Part shown: piece after piece, positions 1 through 5,193 of the stretch | Layout of the letters: the number at the start of each line of letters is the position of its first letter | How positions within the stretch are numbered: the stretch's first letter is position 1 | Assembly (NCBI GenBank): GCA_964437615.1 | Contig: CAYTHL010000032.1 | Coordinates: forward strand, 1-12,951 | Reading direction: 5' to 3' | From: RGIG4790 sp964437615 | GTDB taxonomy: Bacteria > Bacillota > Clostridia > Christensenellales > UBA1242 | Length of the DNA: 12,951 nucleotides | Translations under genes and position numbers: made by a program | The notes under the pieces: model-generated | What the model was told of the DNA's origin: nothing | Database searches by the model: none | What the model saw: only the letters and a program-made list of their open reading frames with translations

Positions 1-1033
1 AGGCTATAGCTTGCTTAAAATATTTTTCATATAAATTTTTAGAACATTCAAAACCTAAAACTTGCCTAGGATAATTATTAACCCAATCTTCAACCTTTTT
101 AATATCTTGCTCGCTATATTTAGACAAGTCTTCTCCTTTTGGTATAAGGCGCCGTATTTCTCTATTTATTCTTTCGTTAGTACCACGTTCACATGAACAG
201 TATGGATGGCAATAATAGACTTTTGTGCGTGTATTATTTTTACCAAACTTACTTCGTTCTAGTGCTTTACTATCTGCAAATTCAGAACCATTATCTACAG
301 TTATAGACTTAAACACTTTTTTGAAGTTTTTACCCAATCTATTTTCAAGTATATTTAGACAATGTATAACACTAGCACTCTTTTGGTTTTTCATAGGCAT
401 AATTATTTCTTTATGGGTTAATCTTTCAGTTAATACTAAAAGAGTATTTAGTGTTCTGCCACAAACACAATCCATTTCCCAATGTCCAAAAGTTTTACGT
501 TCCAATATTTCTTTTGGTCGTCTTTCTATACTTGTTCCACGTGGCGGTCTTTTAATAACAAGTCTTCTTTTCCCATGTCGTCTACGTTCTTTCATAGGCA
601 GATGCTTAATCGTAACGTCGCCTATATAGCCACGCTCTATGTATTTATATAAAGTATTAACAGATATGGAAGTTTGGAACTTCAAGCCTTTCTTTTTTAT
701 CTCGCCTAATACAGCAAGTGGCGAATATTTTTCTTTCAATATTTTATATTCTATATATTCTGCAAGTTCGTAATCCTTGCCAAGCTTAATATCTGCACCT
801 TTATTGCGCAAATGTTCTCTATATTTTTCATGAGCAATATCACTACTATATCGTGTTTCATAATCCCATGTAGAGCCAACTAGATGCTGATACGCTCCAC
901 GTTTTATTTCTCTATAAATTGTACTAATATGCACACACAAAATGACCGCAATTTCTTTTACGGGCATCTTGATTTTAAGATAGCTCTCTAATTGCAGACG
1001 TTTAGTTTTAGTTAAATGCTTGAATGTTCTCAT
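1..1033 (-). CDS. IS30-family transposase, 3' end cut by the window edge
   Basis: This gene encodes a DDE transposase that cuts and joins the ends of its insertion sequence. From the ATG at 1033 (ribosome site AAAGGAAC) 344 codons read open to the window edge, about the usual length for the family, so only a few residues are probably missing. Residues 1-45 form the N-terminal helix-turn-helix (MPVKEIAVILCVHISTIYRE). The catalytic core is clear: HWEMD with Asp188, TVDNGSEF with Asp247, and the CERGTNERINREIRR block (281-295) holding the catalytic Glu. This block matches the IS30 pattern ERGTNExxNGxIR, except that Cys281 stands where Trp is common. There is no frameshift or internal stop, so it may be active. 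The family call is secure; the IS ends were not found. The plus-strand open frame at 225-629 is its antisense shadow. Confidence 0.95.
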   Translation of the reverse strand, partial: MRTFKHLTKTKRLQLESYLKIKMPVKEIAVILCVHISTIYREIKRGAYQHLVGSTWDYETRYSSDIAHEKYREHLRNKGADIKLGKDYELAEYIEYKILKEKYSPLAVLGEIKKKGLKFQTSISVNTLYKYIERGYIGDVTIKHLPMKERRRHGKRRLVIKRPPRGTSIERRPKEILERKTFGHWEMDCVCGRTLNTLLVLTERLTHKEIIMPMKNQKSASVIHCLNILENRLGKNFKKVFKSITVDNGSEFADSKALERSKFGKNNTRTKVYYCHPYCSCERGTNERINREIRRLIPKGEDLSKYSEQDIKKVEDWVNNYPRQVLGFECSKNLYEKYFKQAIA

Positions 1034-1064
1034 ATTAGCAGTTCCTTTAATTTATAAATCGCTA
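1..1064 (-). mobile_element. Partial IS30-family insertion sequence
   Basis: The transposase and its leader define an insertion sequence that continues left of the window. The right boundary is only approximate: I placed it before the inverted repeat at 1065-1110. IS30-family elements often target inverted repeats or terminators, which would fit insertion beside that hairpin, but no second IS end or target duplication is visible. Confidence 0.55.
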
Positions 1065-1110
1065 GGTTTGGCGGTTTGCTTTGACAAGCTAAATGCAAAA
1101 CCGCCAAACC
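1065..1110. other. Inverted repeat between regulator and transposase genes
   Basis: A 13-bp perfect stem, GGTTTGGCGGTTT (1065-1077) with AAACCGCCAAACC (1098-1110), encloses a 20-base loop. It begins 4 bases after the stop of the upstream regulator gene and ends 32 bases before the transposase start, both on the minus strand. There is no T-run after it, so it is not a standard intrinsic terminator. It could be a 3'-end stabiliser, an IS end, or a structure that limits read-through into the transposase. Confidence 0.6.
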
Positions 1111-1113
1111 CTA

Positions 1114-1326
1114 TTAATTTATAACCTTACCGTTAGGCAACACTATGTTAATTACTAATTGACAATCTAAAGAATTAACAATTCTTTCAAAATCATTAAT
1201 TCTAAAATCGTTAGCTATTATTTTTCTAGACATATTAGGTTGTGATTGCCCGAGCTTTTTTGCAAGTTCTGCTTGCGTTATATCTAGTTCTAGCATCAAT
1301 TTTTTTAATAATTTACTAGTATTCAT
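1114..1326 (-). CDS. Small Cro/C1-type HTH regulator
   Basis: A 70-aa protein that is almost entirely one helix-turn-helix domain of the XRE (Cro/C1) type. Residues 16-42 contain ITQAELAKKLGQSQPNMSRK, the classic recognition unit, and the C-terminal strand (CQLVINIVLPNGK) is typical of short XRE proteins found on phages and integrated elements of Firmicutes. The start is the ATG at 1326, preceded by AAGGGGG. A near-ideal promoter lies upstream (1352-1380). Probable role: repressor of its own gene or of the divergent ArdC-like gene; the target is inferred from position only. The region between the two divergent genes is 331 bp and strongly structured. Confidence 0.85.
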   Translation of the reverse strand: MNTSKLLKKLMLELDITQAELAKKLGQSQPNMSRKIIANDFRINDFERIVNSLDCQLVINIVLPNGKVIN

Positions 1327-1351
1327 ATAGCTATACCCCCTTACGAAAGTA

Positions 1352-1380
1352 ATTATATATCATAAAATTGCTAATGTCAA
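1352..1380 (-). promoter_or_regulatory. Sigma-70/A-type promoter of the HTH regulator
   Basis: On the minus strand a perfect TTGACA (1380-1375) and a perfect TATAAT (1357-1352) are separated by exactly 17 bases. The -10 ends 25 bases before the ATG at 1326, leaving room for the ribosome site. This is the best promoter in the window. Confidence 0.85.
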
Positions 1381-1452
1381 TATATTTGTTTTATTTTATA
1401 ACATAATTGATATTTTTTATGTTCACGTTATTTTATGGCGTGTTTTGTATTG

Positions 1453-1589
1453 GCATAGCCAAATTAAAAATGTAAAGAACCGTAAAAATAATTTTTAACA
1501 AAGTGCCAAAGCGGGTCGGCACCGCATTTATTAAAAATTATTTTTACTTGCACAATGTGCATTCTTGACATTTTAATTTGTTGCTATGC
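1453..1589. other. Long imperfect hairpin in a 331-bp intergenic region (possible origin or structured RNA)
   Basis: The intergenic stretch 1327-1657 holds no gene but folds on itself. Pairing from outside in: GCATAGC (1453-1459) with GCTATGC (1583-1589); CAAATTAAAA (1460-1469) with TTTTAATTTG (1571-1580); TGT (1471-1473) with ACA (1568-1570); AAGAA (1475-1479) with TTCTT (1562-1566); 16 perfect pairs TAAAAATAATTTTTAA (1483-1498) with 1531-1546; and GTGCC (1503-1507) with GGCAC (1518-1522) around a 10-base loop. The right arm carries an extra hairpin, TGCAC-AAT-GTGCA (1549-1561). This looks like a single-strand origin, packaging-type signal or structured leader; which one cannot be decided from sequence. 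No homology to a named RNA family was recognised. Confidence 0.6.
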
Positions 1590-1603
1590 TGAAAGCTAGA
1601 CAA

Positions 1604-1631
1604 GACGAAGTAAGGCGAACCTTACTTCGTC
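1604..1631 (+). other. Perfect 12-bp hairpin in the ArdC-like leader
   Basis: GACGAAGTAAGG (1604-1615) pairs perfectly with CCTTACTTCGTC (1620-1631) around a CGAA tetraloop. It lies 26 bases before the ATG at 1658 and just before the ribosome site GGGAG (1646-1650). There is no U-run after it, so an attenuation or mRNA-stability role, or a protein-binding site, is more likely than termination. Confidence 0.6.
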
Positions 1632-1657
1632 TAAATAAATAAAAAGGGAGTAGAGCT

Positions 1658-2560
1658 ATGGCAAACTTAAACATTTACGAAAAGGTAACTAACCGCATTA
1701 TAGAGCAGTTAGAGCAAGGTATTATACCTTGGAAAAAACCATGGTATAATGCCGGACTAAACATAAAAGGAGCAGAAGATTTGCGCGAAGTGGCTTTTAA
1801 TAGAGTTTCTAAAATGGCTTATAGTCCTTTAAATCAAATGCTACTCTCAAAACCCGGCGAATATGCCAGCTTTAAACAATGGCATGAGCTAGGCGGGAAA
1901 ATTCGCAAAGGGGCAAAAGCTGAAATCGTCGTTTTTTGGAAAATGCTAAACATAGAAGAAATTATAGACGAACAACGAGTTATTAAAAAAATACCATTAC
2001 TAAGATATTTGCCGGTTTTTCATATCGACGACATAGAAGGAGTAGAACCATTAAAAATAAAAGAAGCAAAACCGGGCGATTGTTTTGATGTAGAGTTAAA
2101 AGCCGAAGAAATAATACAAAATTACAAGACACGTGAAAATGTTAAAATTTGCTACGGCGGCAATGATGCTTACTATTCGCCAATATTTGACGAAATACAT
2201 GTTCCCGAACGCTTTCAATTCGGCAAAAAAACTGAAGAATATTATTCTACTATCTTTCACGAAATGGTACATAGCACGGGAGCAAGCCATAGGTTAAATC
2301 GCTTAACAATAACTGCCCACTTTGGCGACAATGATTATAGCAATGAAGAATTAGTTGCAGAAATTGGCGCAAGCGGCTTACTAAATCTACTTAATATTGA
2401 AACTAAAACAACTTTCAAAAATTCTGTTGCTTATATACAAAACTGGATTACACAATTAAAAAATGATACAAAATTGATAGTATCGGCTAGCACTAAAGCA
2501 GAAAAAGCCATTAATTATATTTTTAACGGCAAACAAGAAGATATACAAGGGGCGGTTTAA
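1658..2560 (+). CDS. ArdC-like antirestriction protein (ssDNA-binding plus zincin metallopeptidase)
   Basis: ArdC-type proteins bind single-stranded DNA and protect incoming plasmids or phages from restriction. The N-terminal ArdC domain (about 1-110) shows YEKVTNRIIEQLEQGIIPW with KKPW, and later YASFKQWHELGGKIRKGAKA, both diagnostic. The C-terminal zincin domain carries HEMVH at 201-205 (HExxH zinc site with catalytic Glu202) and the third-ligand region EELVAEIGA (230-238). At 300 aa it is full length for the family. The start is set by GGGAG seven bases before the ATG. It stands alone as a plus-strand gene, divergent from the HTH regulator and convergent with the DUF2726-type gene. Family assignment is strong; the antirestriction role comes from plasmid homologues. 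Confidence 0.9.
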   Translation: MANLNIYEKVTNRIIEQLEQGIIPWKKPWYNAGLNIKGAEDLREVAFNRVSKMAYSPLNQMLLSKPGEYASFKQWHELGGKIRKGAKAEIVVFWKMLNIEEIIDEQRVIKKIPLLRYLPVFHIDDIEGVEPLKIKEAKPGDCFDVELKAEEIIQNYKTRENVKICYGGNDAYYSPIFDEIHVPERFQFGKKTEEYYSTIFHEMVHSTGASHRLNRLTITAHFGDNDYSNEELVAEIGASGLLNLLNIETKTTFKNSVAYIQNWITQLKNDTKLIVSASTKAEKAINYIFNGKQEDIQGAV

Positions 2561-2567
2561 CCGCCCC
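2549..2567 (+). terminator. GC-rich hairpin over the ArdC-like stop codon
   Basis: GGGGCGGT (2549-2556) pairs with ACCGCCCC (2560-2567) with TTA as the loop, so the stop codon lies in the structure. It stands out as GC-rich in this AT-rich DNA. An A-rich, not T-rich, tract follows, so it may stabilise the mRNA end, with real termination at 2658-2692. Confidence 0.5.
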
Positions 2568-2657
2568 AATAAAAAACAAAAAGAAAAAACTTTGATTATA
2601 ACCAAAACATAAAAAAACCGGTTTATCACTTAAAAATAAACAAACAATGAAAAATTC

Positions 2658-2692
2658 TTAAAAAAGTCTAGGTAAAACCTAGACTTTTTTAA
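2658..2692. terminator. Strong bidirectional intrinsic terminator
   Basis: A 16-bp perfect stem (TTAAAAAAGTCTAGGT with ACCTAGACTTTTTTAA) has an AAA loop at 2674-2676. A-runs and T-runs flank it on both sides, so it can stop transcription from the plus-strand ArdC-like gene and from the minus-strand gene whose TAA stop (2691-2689) lies within its right arm. Confidence 0.9.
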
Positions 2693-3201
2693 TGCAATAA
2701 CTCATCCAATAATTTACTCTTTGATTTTAACATTTTAACTATATTTTTTTCTTGTAATTCAACTTCTTCATCGACTTCATCATTATTAATTGTAGACAAT
2801 GGAACATGCACACGCTCCAAAATATTTGCAACACTTTCGTCACGACGAATAGTATAATTATTATAATAATGCCTTTCATCGTTTATCTCAATCGCAACGA
2901 TTGGTCTAAAAGAATGTTTACTAAAAACAACTAAATCTAAATTCCTAAACAATTCATCGTTACGTTTTTTATTATTAGGCGTATCAATAAAAGATTGCAA
3001 ATTTACTTGCGGAAAAACTTCGTATAAATCATCTAGATGATTTTTTACAGCTTTATAAACTTTATTCTCTCTATAATTTATTAAAGCCTTAGCAACGTAC
3101 TCTTTATTCTCATCAAACATACGATAAGCATCTTTATCTTCGGCATCAGTACCAAAAACAAAGTCATTTTCACTATCATATTTATATCTGTAAAAACCCA
3201 T
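2689..3201 (-). CDS. DUF2726-type predicted nuclease-fold protein
   Basis: A 170-aa protein with the DUF2726 pattern, a family assigned to the restriction-endonuclease-like fold. After a charged N-terminus, residues 48-76 (VYKAVKNHLDDLY..FPQVNLQSFIDT) match the family opening, followed by LDLVVFS with Asp89, RPIVAIEIND with Glu105, H111, and the RRDE segment at 119-122. Asp89 and Glu105 would be the metal ligands; Asn107 stands where a third active residue is often found, so activity is uncertain. I chose the ATG at 3201; an upstream TTG at 3240 would add 13 poorly conserved residues. No clear ribosome site precedes either start, and a TATAAA about 20 bases before the ATG suggests a very short leader. 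The gene is flanked by terminators, so it is transcribed alone. A defence or DNA-processing role is inference. Confidence 0.75.
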   Translation of the reverse strand: MGFYRYKYDSENDFVFGTDAEDKDAYRMFDENKEYVAKALINYRENKVYKAVKNHLDDLYEVFPQVNLQSFIDTPNNKKRNDELFRNLDLVVFSKHSFRPIVAIEINDERHYYNNYTIRRDESVANILERVHVPLSTINNDEVDEEVELQEKNIVKMLKSKSKLLDELLH

Positions 3202-3240
3202 ATTAACAAAATACACTAATTTTATATTAAAACACAACAA

Positions 3241-3274
3241 AAAAAATGTCTTTTATTAAAAAAGACACTTTTTT
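3241..3274. terminator. Terminator closing the phage-like operon (bidirectional)
   Basis: TGTCTTTT (3247-3254) pairs with AAAAGACA (3260-3267), with flanking A6 and T6 tracts that extend the stem past one mismatch. On the minus strand it lies just after the stop of the last membrane-protein gene (3283) and is followed by a run of eight Ts. It separates the long minus-strand operon from the DUF2726-type gene. Confidence 0.85.
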
Positions 3275-3282
3275 ATTATTTA

Positions 3283-3582
3283 TTATATAATTTTTGGAAT
3301 TACGCCAAAACTAGTTAATGCCACCAATAAAAATATCACTAAAATTATTGCACTTAATGTTATAAAATACCATTTTTTACTCACTATGCTAACCACTAAA
3401 CCTCCAACAACGCTACAACTCGTCGCCAAGCCAAAAATTATCGCTAATGGTAATAAAAAAATATAAGCAAGAACACTGTTTGCAGCAATACTACTAACCA
3501 TTGACGGCAAGAAAATGTAACAAGACATTAATAATACTAAAGATATCAGATAATTTATCCCTATGTTTAACCAATTTAACAT
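3283..3582 (-). CDS. Small three-span membrane protein (paralogue of the gene at 3647)
   Basis: A 99-aa, very hydrophobic protein, last in the operon. I chose the ATG at 3582 because AAAGGAG sits seven bases before it; a frame starting at 3609 would add nine residues without a ribosome site. Predicted spans are about 5-27, 35-66 (with LP at 44-45) and 72-92, with Lys69-Lys70 marking a cytoplasmic loop. The layout matches the 98-aa neighbour (LP at 45-46, Lys72), suggesting an old duplication, although residue identity is low. Possible roles are virion membrane protein or assembly/export channel partner of the Zot-type ATPase. It is not a typical inovirus coat protein, which has a single span. 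No family recognised. Confidence 0.75.
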   Translation of the reverse strand: MLNWLNIGINYLISLVLLMSCYIFLPSMVSSIAANSVLAYIFLLPLAIIFGLATSCSVVGGLVVSIVSKKWYFITLSAIILVIFLLVALTSFGVIPKII

Positions 3583-3584
3583 GT

Positions 3585-3653
3585 TTAGTTCTCCTTTATA
3601 AGTCATCACTTTGTGACTGTTCTTTCTGTTTAGCAGTTTCTGCTCACTAAATA
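3585..3653. repeat. Direct repeat copy A (duplicated gene tail plus ribosome site)
   Basis: This stretch is nearly identical to 3948-4030, differing by a few substitutions, a one-base deletion and a gap of about 15 bases. On the minus strand it reads ETAKQKEQSQSDDL and then a stop, a copy of the C-terminus of the 141-aa protein, followed by the same ribosome site. Its first bases provide the TAG stop of the 98-aa gene. It is a non-coding remnant acting as leader of the 99-aa gene. Confidence 0.9.
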
Positions 3654-3943
3654 GTACCTGCTAAAAATATTGCAAGCACGGCTGCAATATCGAAGACTAG
3701 AAAACTCACGTGCAGCCAAAGCCTAAATTTATTTTCAGTTGCTACGCCTATTATTAAATTAATAATAAAAGTTACGACATTCACTCCGGCAGTTATCAAT
3801 AATACTGGCAGAATAACGACTAGCAATAAAACGGCAGTACCGCCAACAGCAAGGCTGTAAATACATTGCCCAACCATTACACCTGCTGCCACGAACCCAA
3901 CTATACTAAGTAGCCAAAATAAAATATTAAAAAACTTTTTCAT
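3647..3943 (-). CDS. Small three-span membrane protein
   Basis: A 98-aa hydrophobic protein starting at the ATG at 3943 with AAAGGAG upstream; its first codon follows the stop of the 141-aa gene by three bases. MKKFF begins a span at about 4-24, a long hydrophobic segment runs from 33 to 66 with LP at 45-46, then ENKFR (70-74) forms a charged loop before a last span (75-97). The stop codon lies in a duplicated segment copied from the end of the 141-aa gene. It shares topology with the following 99-aa protein. Probable partner of the phage assembly machinery or a virion membrane component; function not recognised. Confidence 0.75.
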   Translation of the reverse strand: MKKFFNILFWLLSIVGFVAAGVMVGQCIYSLAVGGTAVLLLVVILPVLLITAGVNVVTFIINLIIGVATENKFRLWLHVSFLVFDIAAVLAIFLAGTI

Positions 3944-3946
3944 AAG

Positions 3947-4372
3947 TTAGTTCTCCTTTATTAAGTCATCACCTTGTGACTGTTCTTTCTGTTTAGCGGT
4001 TTCTACAAATTTTAAGAACTCACTAAATAATCGATACATATCAACTTCTGATATATCTAACTTATCTTCTAATTTTAATTTTTCTAACTCTTCTAAAAGC
4101 TCATCTTTTATGCACTCAAATTGCCCTCGTAGCCCCGAAACAGAAACTTTTAATTTAGACCAAAACCCTAATTTTACACCCATACTTTCTAAAATCAACA
4201 AGTAAAAAACATCTATTTGTGAAAATTTCTTTTTCATGTTCTTAAAAATATATTTACTAATTTTATCATTATATTTAGTTGGCACATAATCGCAAGTATC
4301 TAAAGTGCGGCTAAAAGTTTCATAATATTTTACAAGAGCTTTATCTATTAAATGATTTTTTATAAATTCCAC
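3947..4372 (-). CDS. Helical 141-aa protein of unknown function, downstream of the Zot-type gene
   Basis: Begins with GTG at 4372, two bases after the stop of the Zot-type gene, with AAGGAG about 12 bases upstream inside that gene, so translation is probably coupled. The protein is soluble, rich in Lys, Glu and Leu and predicted mostly helical, with a likely coiled segment at 91-107 (KDELLEELEKLKLEDKLD). The C-terminal tail (ETAKQKEQSQ, 123-132) is hydrophilic, and its coding DNA was duplicated 360 bases further on. No family was recognised. Position suggests an accessory factor of the assembly ATPase. Confidence 0.7.
   Translation of the reverse strand: MEFIKNHLIDKALVKYYETFSRTLDTCDYVPTKYNDKISKYIFKNMKKKFSQIDVFYLLILESMGVKLGFWSKLKVSVSGLRGQFECIKDELLEELEKLKLEDKLDISEVDMYRLFSEFLKFVETAKQKEQSQGDDLIKEN
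3948..4030. repeat. Direct repeat copy B (source copy within the 141-aa gene end)
   Basis: The intact partner of 3585-3653. It covers the last codons and stop of the 141-aa gene plus the ribosome site of the 98-aa gene. It contains about 15 bases absent from copy A, just before the tract encoding ETAKQKEQSQ. Confidence 0.9.
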
Positions 4373-4374
4373 TA

Positions 4375-5193
4375 TTACACTGCGCTCCTTTTTCTATAAT
4401 AATTTTCAGGCAATTCATCGTCATTTTCTTGCAAATATTTTATATAGCCGTCCAAAGTGTCATCTATCTCTTCTGCGGGCTTATAATCAAAATCTTCGTC
4501 TAAATGACCAGCATAAAATTTAGGTTTACAGCTTTGACTATCATATAAATCAAACACACTATAATTTGCAGAAATGGTTTCTTCAGTATAACAAGATTTA
4601 TCAGTTTTACCACTAAGCATATATTTATCAAAAAGACCCGAATTTTCAATCTTTCGTATTACCCAAGTCATTTTACGCACATGGCCATATTTATCGTATT
4701 TTAGACTTAAATTGCGTATCTCTATAAATTGAGCAAGTTCACGAATATTGACATCTATAAGCATTGGTCGTTGTGTATCTAAATATATGTCTAAATCATC
4801 GTGTCCGTGTTGTTCATACCACCTAGACTGCCAAACGGGGAAGTACATTGACATTCTGCTATTTAGATATTTTTGCGCTTCAGTTATACAAATAACTTCA
4901 AACGGCAAATTATAATGAGTCTTAACAAAATTATTATCAAAACCTAGCCGAAAAGGATTAATTCTGCGACTATATCTTGGCGAATAACCAAACTTGCGAA
5001 ACTTAATATCGTAATTAGCAGATACACAATGAATAGGCACAGTTTTAATAGCAAAAAACCCATTAGACTGCTTTATTATTATTTCACTTTGCATTTTACG
5101 ATTACGTTCTCTATTAAAAGCTTGCTCATTCGCCAAATATGTCATAAAACAAGTTTTACCAGTGCGAGGTGGTGCAAAAATGATTGTTATCAT
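4375..5193 (-). CDS. zot: Zot/pI-type filamentous-phage assembly ATPase
   Basis: Zot-domain proteins (gene I product of filamentous phages) are membrane-associated ATPases that drive virion extrusion. The 272-aa protein has Walker A at 7-14 (APPRTGKT), a Walker B-like strand with ICITEAQ (101-107, Glu105 replacing the usual Asp-Glu pair), then the family signature TQRPMLIDVNIREL (140-153). This combination is diagnostic. It starts at the ATG at 5193, which overlaps the stop of the 877-aa gene as TAATG, so translation is coupled. Unlike pI of Gram-negative phages, I see no hydrophobic span after the ATPase; the C-terminus (220-272) is acidic and ends in RKRS. That would fit a host without an outer membrane, where the neighbouring small membrane proteins might provide the anchor. 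This last point is inference. Confidence 0.85.
   Translation of the reverse strand: MITIIFAPPRTGKTCFMTYLANEQAFNRERNRKMQSEIIIKQSNGFFAIKTVPIHCVSANYDIKFRKFGYSPRYSRRINPFRLGFDNNFVKTHYNLPFEVICITEAQKYLNSRMSMYFPVWQSRWYEQHGHDDLDIYLDTQRPMLIDVNIRELAQFIEIRNLSLKYDKYGHVRKMTWVIRKIENSGLFDKYMLSGKTDKSCYTEETISANYSVFDLYDSQSCKPKFYAGHLDEDFDYKPAEEIDDTLDGYIKYLQENDDELPENYYRKRSAV

Noticed and set aside
225..629. 134-codon plus-strand open frame
   Set aside because: It is antisense to the well-conserved IS30 transposase and has no family features.
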